A stretch of 64,000 nucleotides of DNA from NCBI GenBank assembly GCA_900553185.1, contig USCT01000010.1, forward strand, positions 5,590 to 69,589. The letters are read 5' to 3'. Under the pieces are notes generated by a model. The model had not been told where the DNA came from. It saw only the letters and a list, made by a program, of their open reading frames with translations, and made no database searches. Source of the stretch: an uncultured Bacteroides sp. (GTDB taxonomy: Bacteria > Bacteroidota > Bacteroidia > Bacteroidales > Bacteroidaceae). Positions 35,068 through 43,631 of this stretch are shown in pieces. Each line of letters opens with the position of its first letter. The first letter of the stretch is position 1. A program made the position numbers and the translations under genes.

Positions 35068-36432
35068 ATGGCAACAAAACCAGGAATTCCTAAAGGAACC
35101 AGAGACTTTTCGCCGGTAGAGATGGCGAAACGTAATTATATATTCGATACCATTCGTGAAGTGTTTTACCTGTATGGCTTTCAGCAGATTGAGACTCCTT
35201 CGATGGAGAATCTTTCTACGCTGATGGGGAAATACGGCGAAGAAGGCGACAAGCTGCTTTTCAAGATCCAGAACTCGGGCGACTATTTTTCGGGACTCAC
35301 CGACGAAGAGCTGCTGAGCCGTAACGCGGCCAAGCTGGCGAGCAAGTTTTGCGAGAAAGGTCTCCGTTACGACCTGACCGTGCCTTTTGCCCGCTACGTG
35401 GTGATGCACCGCGACGAACTGACTTTTCCGTTCAAGCGTTTCCAGATTCAGCCGGTATGGCGTGCCGACCGTCCGCAAAAGGGACGTTACCGCGAGTTCT
35501 ATCAGTGTGACGCCGACGTGGTAGGCAGCAATTCGTTGCTCAACGAGGTGGAACTGGTACAGATGATCGACACGGTGTTCCGGAAGTTCGGTATCCGGGT
35601 ATCCATCAAGGTAAACAACCGTAAGATCCTGAGCGGTATCGCCGAAATCATCGGAGAAGCCGACAAGATAGTCGACATTACCGTAGCCATCGACAAGCTG
35701 GACAAGATCGGCCTGGACAACGTGAACGCCGAGCTGGCTTCGAAGGGGATTCCCCAGGAGGCTATCGACAAGCTCCAGCCGATTATCATGCTGAACGGAA
35801 CAAACGCCGAAAAGCTGGAAACCCTGAAAACGGTGCTGGCGGCCAGCGAAACCGGTCTGAAGGGGGTGGAAGAAAGCGAATTCATCCTGAATACGGTGGC
35901 TCGTCTGGGCGTGAAATCGGAAGTGGAACTGGACCTGACCCTGGCCCGTGGACTGAACTATTACACGGGTGCCATCTTCGAAGTGAAAGCCCTCGACGTG
36001 CAGATAGGAAGTATCAGCGGTGGAGGCCGTTACGATAACCTGACGGGTGTGTTCGGTATGGACGGCATGTCGGGTGTGGGTATTTCTTTCGGTGCCGACC
36101 GTATCTACGACGTACTGAACCAGCTGGACCTGTATCCGAAAGACGCCGTAAACGGTACGCAGGTGCTTTTCGTAAACTTTGGTGAGGCCGAAGCGGCATA
36201 CGCGCTTCCGATTCTCCAGCAGGTGCGCGCGGCGGGTATCCGTGCCGAAATCTATCCGGATAGCGCGAAGATGAAGAAACAGATGAGCTACGCCAACAGC
36301 AAGGCCATCGCCTTTGTGGCCATTATCGGCGAAAACGAAATGAACGAGGGCAAGGTTACCCTGAAGAACATGGCTACCGGCGAACAATCGCTGGTATCGC
36401 CCGAAGAGCTGATAGCACAGGTAAAGGCTTGA
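35068..36432 (+). CDS. hisS: Histidyl-tRNA synthetase
   Basis: 454 residues. Class II aminoacyl-tRNA synthetase: N-terminal GIPKGTRDFSPVEMAKRNYIF, motif 2 region FPFKRFQIQPVWRADRPQKGRYREFYQCDAD, the histidine-binding loop LDLTLARGLNYYTGAIFEV and motif 3 MDGMSGVGISFGADRIYDVL, then an anticodon-binding domain from about residue 355. Charges tRNA-His. Confidence 0.96.
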   Translation: MATKPGIPKGTRDFSPVEMAKRNYIFDTIREVFYLYGFQQIETPSMENLSTLMGKYGEEGDKLLFKIQNSGDYFSGLTDEELLSRNAAKLASKFCEKGLRYDLTVPFARYVVMHRDELTFPFKRFQIQPVWRADRPQKGRYREFYQCDADVVGSNSLLNEVELVQMIDTVFRKFGIRVSIKVNNRKILSGIAEIIGEADKIVDITVAIDKLDKIGLDNVNAELASKGIPQEAIDKLQPIIMLNGTNAEKLETLKTVLAASETGLKGVEESEFILNTVARLGVKSEVELDLTLARGLNYYTGAIFEVKALDVQIGSISGGGRYDNLTGVFGMDGMSGVGISFGADRIYDVLNQLDLYPKDAVNGTQVLFVNFGEAEAAYALPILQQVRAAGIRAEIYPDSAKMKKQMSYANSKAIAFVAIIGENEMNEGKVTLKNMATGEQSLVSPEELIAQVKA

Positions 36433-36533
36433 TTTTTTAGACAGATGATTTTATGGCGCAGGAGGATGGAAGAGGCGTGAAGACACGTTTCTTTTGCTTC
36501 CTGCGTCTTTCTTTTTGTAACCGGAAAACAAAC

Positions 36534-36947
36534 ATGGAACCAAGAAATGTAAAACAGGTCATCGTGATGCGCAAGGACCTGAATATGCGCAAGGGAAAGA
36601 TGATCGCTCAGGGAGCACATGCCTCGGTGGACGCGTTGCTCTCACTCTTCTCTCAACGGGAAGAGAACGGAAAGACTACATATTCACTGACTTACGGCGA
36701 AGATTCTCCGCTGGCCGAATGGCTGGGAGGCATGTATGCCAAGATCTGTGTGTATGTCAACTCGGAGGAGGAACTGATGGATATCTATGAACGTGTCTGC
36801 CGGGAGAGTCCGGAGATTCCGGTTGCCTTGATCGAAGACGCCGGACTGACGGAGTTTCACGGTGTTCCCACCAGGACGTGCCTGGGAATCGGTCCGTGGT
36901 GGTCGGAAGAGATAGACCGTTTCACGGGTGACTTGAAATTGTTATAA
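36534..36947 (+). CDS. pth2: Peptidyl-tRNA hydrolase, Pth2 (archaeal) type
   Basis: 137 residues from the ATG at 36534 (MEPRNVKQVIVMRKDLNMRKGKMIAQGAHASVDALL). The KGKxxAQxAHA(S/A) core is the Pth2 signature; DIYERVCRESPEIPVALIEDAGLTEF and TRTCLGIGPWWSEEID match the second half, including the T-x-T/C-LGIGP loop. Rescues peptidyl-tRNA or a related aminoacyl-tRNA hydrolase role. It is placed next to hisS, 101 nt apart. Confidence 0.88.
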   Translation: MEPRNVKQVIVMRKDLNMRKGKMIAQGAHASVDALLSLFSQREENGKTTYSLTYGEDSPLAEWLGGMYAKICVYVNSEEELMDIYERVCRESPEIPVALIEDAGLTEFHGVPTRTCLGIGPWWSEEIDRFTGDLKLL

Positions 36948-37038
36948 TCGCTACACCGGATTGTTACCGTGCCGTTGTCAGGTTGTAACATGAATCCGCT
37001 TCTTTTGTACCTGATAAGAAATTTTTATAAAGGAGATT

Positions 37039-37845
37039 ATGGATTCTAGACCTTATTATCGGACGATTGTCTTGTCGGATATTCATCTGGGTACGGCTTA
37101 TTCGAAGGTAGACCAGGTGAGTGATTTTCTGAGCGGTGTGAATTGTGACCGGCTTATCCTGAACGGTGACATCATTGACGGCTGGCACCTGCAGAAGTCG
37201 GGTGTGAAGAAATGGAAACCTGAGCATACCCGTTTTTTCAAGATTCTGATGAAGATGATGGAAAATTGCGGGACCGAGGTCATCTATGTGCGTGGAAATC
37301 ATGACGACTTTCTGGATCATCTGGCTCCCATGCGCTTTGGAGGCATACAGATTGTGCATTCGTATGTGCTTGAAAGCGGCGGCAAGCGGTATTTCGTGAC
37401 GCATGGCGACGTATTCGACAAGATTACTTCCGGTATGAAATGGCTGGCCAAGCTGGGCGATGTGGGATATACCGTGTTGTTGCGGCTGAATAGTCTTTAT
37501 AACCGTTATCGTACGCGCCGGGGAAAACCGTATTATTCGTTGTCGCAGGTGGTCAAGCAGAAGGTGAAACGGGCCGTTTCCTACATTTCCGATTTCGAGT
37601 CTGTGCTGGCCGACTTCGCGCGCGACCGGGGATGCGACGGGGTGATTTGCGGACACATCCATCACCCGGAAAACCGGATGATAGACGGCATTCATTACTT
37701 GAATTCCGGCGACTGGGTGGAGACCTTATCCGCTCTGACCGAAAACGCGGAAGGAGCGTGGGAGGTGGTTTATTATACCGACTGGATGGCCGGTTATGAA
37801 CGGGACGGAGCTCATGTCATACCTATAATACCTGTAGCCTCATGA
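37039..37845 (+). CDS. LpxH-like calcineurin-type phosphoesterase
   Basis: 268 residues. Metallophosphoesterase motifs in order: VLSDIHLGT (Asp14, His16), LNGDIIDGWHL (Asp44), VRGNHDD (Asn, His), THGDVFD and CGHIHHPEN. Layout and length match UDP-2,3-diacylglucosamine diphosphatase-like proteins, which hydrolyse a pyrophosphate bond in lipid A synthesis; a different lipid-linked substrate is possible. A Shine-Dalgarno-like AAAGGAG lies 5 nt upstream, rare in this window. Stop overlaps the glycosyltransferase start by ATGA. Confidence 0.85.
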   Translation: MDSRPYYRTIVLSDIHLGTAYSKVDQVSDFLSGVNCDRLILNGDIIDGWHLQKSGVKKWKPEHTRFFKILMKMMENCGTEVIYVRGNHDDFLDHLAPMRFGGIQIVHSYVLESGGKRYFVTHGDVFDKITSGMKWLAKLGDVGYTVLLRLNSLYNRYRTRRGKPYYSLSQVVKQKVKRAVSYISDFESVLADFARDRGCDGVICGHIHHPENRMIDGIHYLNSGDWVETLSALTENAEGAWEVVYYTDWMAGYERDGAHVIPIIPVAS

Positions 37846-38960
37846 GATTCCTTTTTATCGTACAAGGTGAAGGCAGGGGACATCTTACTCAGGCCATCAC
37901 CATGGAGAGTATGTTGCGCCGTGCCGGACATGAAGTGGTGGAAGTGCTGGTAGGCAAGAGTGAATCACGCCGGTTGCCGGGCTTTTTCAACCGGAGCATA
38001 CACGCCCCTGTGCGGCAATTTGTGAGTCCCAACTTTCTGCCGACGCACAAGAACCAGCGGGTGAGTCTTACGCGGAGTGTCGTGTATAATTTGTGTAAGT
38101 TGCCCGTGTATGCCGAGAGTATCCGGTTCATTCATCGGCGCATCTGCGAGACCGGGGCCGATATGGTGATCAATTTTTATGAGCTGCTTACGGGCCTCGT
38201 GTACTTCTTCCATCGTCCTTCGGTTCCTCAGGTATGTATCGGCCACCAGTATTTGTTCCTTCACAAGGATTTCAAGCTTCCGCACACTTTCCGGAAGAAA
38301 TTGTTCTGTCTGAATTTTTTCTCGCGGCTAACGTCTTTCGGAGCTTCCGAACGGCTGGCCCTTTCTTTTCGTGCCATGCCGGATGATCCGGGCAGGCGTA
38401 TCCGGGTGGTCCCTCCGTTGCTGAGGCGCGACGTGTTTCAGGTGGAGGCGAGCCAGGGAGACTATATCCACGGCTATCTGCTCAATTCGGGTTTCTCGGA
38501 GAGTGTACTCGAGTGGCACCGGAAGTGTCCCGACGTTCCGTTGCGTTTCTTCTGGGACCGCTGGCAGGAACCGGCCGTCAAGGAAATAGATAAGACCCTT
38601 CGTTTCTATCAGCTGGATGACGTGGAGTTCCTGCGTCAGATGGCCGGTTGCAAGGCATACGCCAGCACGGCCGGTTTTGAGTCGGTGTGCGAGGCGATGT
38701 ACCTGGGCAAGCCTATTCTGATGGTTCCGGCCCACATCGAGCAGGAATGCAACGCGTACGACGCGATGCAAAGTCATGCCGGAATTTCGTGCGAGTGTTT
38801 CGATATGGGCAAGTTGCTTGATTTTGCCGGGACATACCGGCGCAACGAGCAGTTTGCCGGATGGGTGGAATCGGCGGAGACCACGATCCTGAACGAACTG
38901 GAGCGGATGGCTCCCGACGATTTTCTACAACACATGTATCTGGTGGAAGAATATGTTTGA
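37842..38960 (+). CDS. GT-B glycosyltransferase family protein
   Basis: 372 residues. N-terminal FIVQGEGRGHLTQAITMESMLRRAGHEVV has the glycine-rich opening of MurG/UDP-glucuronosyl-type GT-B enzymes, and AYASTAGFESVCEAMYLGKPILMVPAHIEQECNA (about residues 273-306) is the nucleotide-sugar-binding C domain. Donor and acceptor unknown. Translational coupling to the LpxH-like phosphoesterase suggests both act on one glycolipid, which is inference. Confidence 0.82.
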   Translation: MRFLFIVQGEGRGHLTQAITMESMLRRAGHEVVEVLVGKSESRRLPGFFNRSIHAPVRQFVSPNFLPTHKNQRVSLTRSVVYNLCKLPVYAESIRFIHRRICETGADMVINFYELLTGLVYFFHRPSVPQVCIGHQYLFLHKDFKLPHTFRKKLFCLNFFSRLTSFGASERLALSFRAMPDDPGRRIRVVPPLLRRDVFQVEASQGDYIHGYLLNSGFSESVLEWHRKCPDVPLRFFWDRWQEPAVKEIDKTLRFYQLDDVEFLRQMAGCKAYASTAGFESVCEAMYLGKPILMVPAHIEQECNAYDAMQSHAGISCECFDMGKLLDFAGTYRRNEQFAGWVESAETTILNELERMAPDDFLQHMYLVEEYV

Positions 38961-38977
38961 TAACATCTTATTCGCTT

Positions 38978-39041
38978 AAGTGTGAGGGAGAAAGCACTTT
39001 TTTATAAAATTTTTTCTTACTGAAACACTATTGTCACACTT
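38978..39041. promoter_or_regulatory. Dyad AAGTGTGA/TCACACTT upstream of ppk
   Basis: Perfect 8-bp inverted half sites at 38978-38985 and 39034-39041, 48 bp apart in an A/T-rich region directly upstream of ppk. Could bind a regulator by looping or be incidental. Confidence 0.25.
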
Positions 39042-39073
39042 ATTTCTTTTCTTTGCAGAAAAAGTAGATAAGT

Positions 39074-41137
39074 ATGTCACGAAAGAAGAAAGAGAATCCT
39101 TATTTGGAACGGGATATCAGTTGGATGTATTTTAATCACCGTATTTTACAGGAAGCTACCCGTCAGCATGTACCCTTGCTGGAACGGATGGCTTTCTTAG
39201 GTATATATTCGAACAATCTGGATGAATTTTTCCGTGTCCGGGTGGCCTCTCAAAGCCGGATAGCCGAGTATACGGACAAGTCGGCGGCCAAGGAGCGTGA
39301 ACACGCCAAGAAGCTGATCCGCGAAATCGGCAAGATAAATGCCCGGTATGTAAAAGATTATGAGAAAGCCGTTCGTGATGTGACCGAAGAGTTCCGCAAG
39401 GAAAATGTGTTCTTGCTGAACGATACGGAGCTGACGCCGGAACAGGGGGAGTTTGTGCATACGTACTACCGTGAGAAGCTGAACGGGTTTATCGTTCCGG
39501 TCTGGTTCTCGGCCATCAAGTTGCTCGATAGCGAAACCGATGAGAATATTTATCTGGCCGTAAAGGTGGCAAAGGAAAGCGCCAAGACGGCCGTGGATTA
39601 TGCCTTTCTGGAGCTTCCGGTAGGAGTATGCGGACGTTTTATCCGCTTGCCGGATAGCGACGGGAAAAGTTATCTGATGTATCTGGACGACGTGATCCGC
39701 TATTGCCTGCCCATCGTGTTCGAAGGGTTGGGATATACCCGTTTCGAAGCATACGCCTTCAAGTTTACGCGTGATGCCGAGATGGAAATAGACAATGACC
39801 TGCGTACGGGTACCTTGCAGAAGATTTCGAAGGGAGTAAAAAGCCGCAAGAAGGGAGAACCGTTGCGGGTTATTTACGATACGTACATGCCGAAGGACCT
39901 GCTGAAACGGGTCCTGAACAAGCTGGATCTGGATAGCCTGGATACGGTGATCGGTAGCGGACGTTACCAGAATCACAAGGACCTGATGCATTTCCCGGAT
40001 TGCGGACGTCATAACCTGAAATATCCGGCCTGGCCCTCCATCCTGAAGAAGGAGCTGGACGGACCGGAAAGCGTGCTGGAGAAAATCCAGCAGAAAGACC
40101 GGTTTATCCATGTGCCTTATCATAGCTTTGATTCGTTTATCCGTGTCTTGCAGGAGGCGGCGGTCAGCAAGCAGGTGCGTAGCATAAAAATCACCTTGTA
40201 TCGTCTGGCCAAGGAATCGAAGGTGGTGAAGGCATTGATCGGAGCCGCACGAAACGGAAAGAAAGTAACCGTGGTGATCGAGTTGCTGGCCCGTTTTGAC
40301 GAGGCTTCCAACATCAACTGGTCGAAACGGATGCAGGATGCGGGGATCAAGGTCATTTTCGGTGTGGAAGGCCTGAAGGTGCATTCCAAGATTACCCATA
40401 TCGGCATGAAGACGGGACCGGACATCGCCTGCATCAGTACCGGAAATTTCCACGAGGGCAATGCCCGTTCGTATACCGATTGTATGCTTATGACGGCTTC
40501 CAGCCGGCTGGTAAAGGATGTAAACACGGTTTTCGATTTCATCGAACGTCCGTACAGCCCTGTCAAGTTCAAGGAACTCCTGGTTTCGCCCAACGAGATG
40601 AAGAACAAGTTCGTAGCCCTGATCAACAACGAAATAAAGAACAAGAAGGCCGGAAAGCCTGCTTACATCAAGATCAAGATCAATCACATTACCGATCCGG
40701 TGATGGTGAACAAGCTGTACGAGGCTTCGGCGGCCGGTGTAGACATCGATCTGGTGGTACGCGGAAACTGCTCGCTGGTGACCGGAATACCGGGAGTGAG
40801 CAACAACATCCGCATACACGGTATCATCGACCGTTACCTGGAGCATTCGCGTATCTTTGTATTTGCCGCCGGCGGCGAGGAAAAGGTGTTTATCGGTTCG
40901 GCCGACTGGATGCCGCGTAACCTCGACAACCGTGTGGAGGTCATCACACCGGTATACGATACGGTAATCAAGGAAGAAATGAAACGGGTGGTAGAATACG
41001 GTCTGGCCGACACCATGCAGGGACGTATCGTGGACGGCCGCGGCGGAAACGAATTCTGGACATCGGAAGATGGTTCGTTGTTCCGTTCGCAGGAGGCCCT
41101 GTATAACTATTACCTGGCCGAGAATCAGAAAGATTGA
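39074..41137 (+). CDS. ppk: Polyphosphate kinase 1
   Basis: 687 residues, full length. Transfers the gamma phosphate of ATP onto polyphosphate. N domain: LERDISWMYFNHRILQEA (about 12-30); the C-terminal phospholipase-D-like halves carry EGLKVHSKITHIG, whose His (about residue 437) matches the autophosphorylated His of E. coli PPK, and STGNFHEGNARSYTDCML with the second conserved His. SADWMPRNLDNRVEV closes the active site. Followed after 33 nt by ppx, so synthesis and breakdown are encoded together. Confidence 0.96.
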   Translation: MSRKKKENPYLERDISWMYFNHRILQEATRQHVPLLERMAFLGIYSNNLDEFFRVRVASQSRIAEYTDKSAAKEREHAKKLIREIGKINARYVKDYEKAVRDVTEEFRKENVFLLNDTELTPEQGEFVHTYYREKLNGFIVPVWFSAIKLLDSETDENIYLAVKVAKESAKTAVDYAFLELPVGVCGRFIRLPDSDGKSYLMYLDDVIRYCLPIVFEGLGYTRFEAYAFKFTRDAEMEIDNDLRTGTLQKISKGVKSRKKGEPLRVIYDTYMPKDLLKRVLNKLDLDSLDTVIGSGRYQNHKDLMHFPDCGRHNLKYPAWPSILKKELDGPESVLEKIQQKDRFIHVPYHSFDSFIRVLQEAAVSKQVRSIKITLYRLAKESKVVKALIGAARNGKKVTVVIELLARFDEASNINWSKRMQDAGIKVIFGVEGLKVHSKITHIGMKTGPDIACISTGNFHEGNARSYTDCMLMTASSRLVKDVNTVFDFIERPYSPVKFKELLVSPNEMKNKFVALINNEIKNKKAGKPAYIKIKINHITDPVMVNKLYEASAAGVDIDLVVRGNCSLVTGIPGVSNNIRIHGIIDRYLEHSRIFVFAAGGEEKVFIGSADWMPRNLDNRVEVITPVYDTVIKEEMKRVVEYGLADTMQGRIVDGRGGNEFWTSEDGSLFRSQEALYNYYLAENQKD

Positions 41138-41170
41138 GAGTTTTACTTATAAAAAGAAAGGAAGAGAGCT

Positions 41171-42097
41171 ATGTCTAACGAAGGTTCATGCGGCGTAAAC
41201 TATGCCGCCATTGATATTGGTTCGAATGCGGTTCGTCTGCTTATCAAGAACGTGAAGGAAAGTGCCGAAGGTGCCAAGTTTTCAAAAGTCCTGTTGTTGC
41301 GTGTGCCGTTGCGTCTGGGATTTGACGTGTTTGCCAAAGGAAAGATTACCGACCAGCGGGCGCAGAACATGATTCGCCTGATGAAGGCATACCGTCATCT
41401 GATGCGCATATACGATGTGGAAGACTATCGTGCCTGCGCCACCTCGGCCATGCGTGACGCCAAGAACGGTCCGAAGATCATCAAACGGATCGAGAAGGAG
41501 GCCGGTATACGGATTGAAATCATCGACGGCCAGGAGGAAGCCAAGATGGTATACAATAACCATATCGAATGTATGGAAGACCGTAACGGAAACTACATGT
41601 ACGTCGATGTGGGAGGTGGTAGTACGGAAATCAACCTCCTTTCGCAAGGACAACTGGTTTGTAGCCGTTCGTACAACATCGGTACGGTACGTATCCTGAA
41701 CCGTGTGGTGAAAGATTCGGAATGGATGCGCCTGAAGGAAGATATGACGGAGCTGGCCCAGTCTTATCCGGGTATCAATATCATCGGTTCGGGAGGTAAC
41801 ATCAACAAGTTGTACCGGCTGGCCGAAAAGAAGGACAAGAAGAACCTGCGTATGTCTATGGCAACCTTGCATGAATTGCACGATTCATTGAAGAAGCTGA
41901 CCGTAGAGGAGCGTATGGAGAAATTCGACCTGAAGCCCGACCGTGCGGATGTAATCGTTCCGGCAGGCGATATCTTTACGACCATCGGCGATATTCTCAA
42001 GGCCGATTACGTGTATGTTCCGGTCATTGGCTTGTCTGATGGTATTATCGACGCGCTCTATGCCAAGCATAAATCCCGTATCGTAGGGGTTTTATAA
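41171..42097 (+). CDS. ppx: Ppx/GppA family phosphatase (exopolyphosphatase)
   Basis: 308 residues, the short two-domain form. Actin-like ATPase fold: AAIDIGSNAVRLLIKNV (phosphate 1 loop), YVDVGGGSTEINLL (phosphate 2, about 137-150) and NIIGSGGNINKLYRLA. Degrades polyphosphate or hydrolyses pppGpp; the ppk context favours polyphosphate. No C-terminal HD-like domain. Confidence 0.92.
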   Translation: MSNEGSCGVNYAAIDIGSNAVRLLIKNVKESAEGAKFSKVLLLRVPLRLGFDVFAKGKITDQRAQNMIRLMKAYRHLMRIYDVEDYRACATSAMRDAKNGPKIIKRIEKEAGIRIEIIDGQEEAKMVYNNHIECMEDRNGNYMYVDVGGGSTEINLLSQGQLVCSRSYNIGTVRILNRVVKDSEWMRLKEDMTELAQSYPGINIIGSGGNINKLYRLAEKKDKKNLRMSMATLHELHDSLKKLTVEERMEKFDLKPDRADVIVPAGDIFTTIGDILKADYVYVPVIGLSDGIIDALYAKHKSRIVGVL

Positions 42098-42125
42098 ATC
42101 TGTTATAAAAATTTGTGATAAGAAA

Positions 42126-42165
42126 ATGTCCCTGATACGCTGCATGCCGGAGCTTTCAGGGACAT
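42126..42165 (+). terminator. Terminator between ppx and rmuC
   Basis: Perfect 10-bp arms ATGTCCCTGA (42126-42135) and TCAGGGACAT (42156-42165), then CTTTTTT. Follows ppx by 28 nt and lies just past the convergent rmuC stop. Confidence 0.85.
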
Positions 42166-42181
42166 CTTTTTTGTGTGAGTA

Positions 42182-43501
42182 TCAGTTGCGGGGAGAAAGG
42201 GGTGGTGTGCCGGATTCTTCCGTTTCCTGTCGGAAACGGGGAGCAAACTTCTTTTTGGGAGTAATGCCCAGCTCCTTCAGCATTTCGGCCTGGCGGATGA
42301 GGTTTCCTTTTCCGTCGGACAGCTGGCCGAGGGCCGTGTCGTAGGCCGTAGAGGCCGATTTCAGGGTTTCTCCTATCCTGGCGAAGGTATCGGTGAAGGA
42401 AACCAGTTTTTCGTACAGGGCCGTTCCGCGGTTGACGATTTCCTGGATGTTCTTTTCCTGGTATTCCCGTTTCCACAGGTCGAGGGCCAGGCGGAGTGCC
42501 GCTATCAGGTTGGTGGGGCTCATCAGGACTACCTTTTTCTGGTAGGCATAGTTCCAGAGATTCGGATCGGTCTGTAGTGCCAGGACGTAAGCCGGTTCGT
42601 TGGGGATGAACATCATGACGAAATCGAGCGACTTTACGTTGTAGCGTGAGTAGTCTTTCTGGCTCAGCTCGTCGATGTGCGCCTTGACCGAGGCCAGGTG
42701 TGCCCGCAGGTATTGTTCGCGTTCCTTGGCGTCGGTACTTCCCATGTAGTTGGTATATGCGGTGAGCGATACCTTGGAGTCGATGATGACCTGCCGGTTG
42801 TCCGGATATACCACAAGGATGTCGGGCTGCATGCGTTGTCCGGCTTCGTTTTTCAGGGGATTTCCGTGTTCGTCTTTCAGAAATTCCTGACGGAAGTATT
42901 CTTCGCCTTCGCGCAGACCGGAGTTTTCGAGGATGGATTCCAGAATCATCTCTCCCCAGTTGCCCTGTGCCTTCGAGTCTCCTTTCAGGGCTTTGGTCAG
43001 GTTGTTGGCGTCGTCGCTGATCTGTTTGTTCAGCAGTACCAGTTCCTTGATTCGTTCTTCGAGCGAGAAGCGTTGCTTGGATTCCTTGTCGTACGCTTCG
43101 GCCACCTGGTGGCGGAATTCTTTCAGGTTATCGCCGAAGGGTTTCAGCAGGTTGGTCAGGTTTTCGGTGCTGAGGCGGTTGAAGTTCTCGGCCTTTTGCT
43201 GGAAAATCCTGTTGGCAATGTTCTCGAATTCCAGGTTGAACTGCTTGTGCAGGGCTTCGATTTCCTGTTTCTGGTTTTGCAACCGTTCTTCCAGTGCCTT
43301 TTTCTCCGTTTGGGCGATGGCCAGTTCTTGTCGCGATGTACTCAATTGAGTGGCCTGCTGTTGGTTTGTGCGGAGTAGTTCATGGTTCTGTTCCTGTTGC
43401 ATGACCAACTGGGTATGTAGCATAGTTGTCTTTCGGGTTGCAATCAGATAACCGATGAGGCTCCCGGCGATGATTCCGATAAGGATGTATACGATTTCCA
43501 T
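42182..43501 (-). CDS. rmuC: DNA recombination protein RmuC
   Basis: 439 residues. N-terminal membrane anchor (IVYILIGIIAGSLIGYLIATRK), a long coiled coil (about residues 30-150) and the RmuC nuclease-like domain (about 170-390) with the family block GNWGEMILESILENSGL, DSKVSLTAYTNYM and SLDFVMMFIPNEPAYVLAL. In E. coli RmuC limits inversions at short inverted repeats; the role here is inferred from family. Confidence 0.93.
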   Translation of the reverse strand: MEIVYILIGIIAGSLIGYLIATRKTTMLHTQLVMQQEQNHELLRTNQQQATQLSTSRQELAIAQTEKKALEERLQNQKQEIEALHKQFNLEFENIANRIFQQKAENFNRLSTENLTNLLKPFGDNLKEFRHQVAEAYDKESKQRFSLEERIKELVLLNKQISDDANNLTKALKGDSKAQGNWGEMILESILENSGLREGEEYFRQEFLKDEHGNPLKNEAGQRMQPDILVVYPDNRQVIIDSKVSLTAYTNYMGSTDAKEREQYLRAHLASVKAHIDELSQKDYSRYNVKSLDFVMMFIPNEPAYVLALQTDPNLWNYAYQKKVVLMSPTNLIAALRLALDLWKREYQEKNIQEIVNRGTALYEKLVSFTDTFARIGETLKSASTAYDTALGQLSDGKGNLIRQAEMLKELGITPKKKFAPRFRQETEESGTPPLSPRN

Positions 43502-43527
43502 ATTATTCAGTCTTGAGGTTCAGAAAA

Positions 43528-43559
43528 CAAATGTACGAAAATAACGGTTCCGGAACAAA
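43528..43559 (-). promoter_or_regulatory. Promoter of rmuC
   Basis: Minus strand: -33 TTTG (43559-43556), 20-nt spacer, -7 TACATTTG (43535-43528). 26 nt upstream of the rmuC ATG. Confidence 0.65.
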
Positions 43560-43631
43560 AATTCCCTTCTTTCGTCCCAAAGAACAATTTCCATGGATGA
43601 AAAAGGGAATTTTTGATGTATTCAATGACGT

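Noticed and set aside
35029..36387. A 452-codon open frame on the minus strand across hisS
   Set aside because: It lies wholly opposite a full-length, motif-complete hisS; composition is His/Val/Arg-rich as expected for an antisense shadow and no domain is recognisable.
39197..40846. A 549-codon open frame on the minus strand across ppk
   Set aside because: Antisense shadow of ppk, which has every family motif in the other strand.
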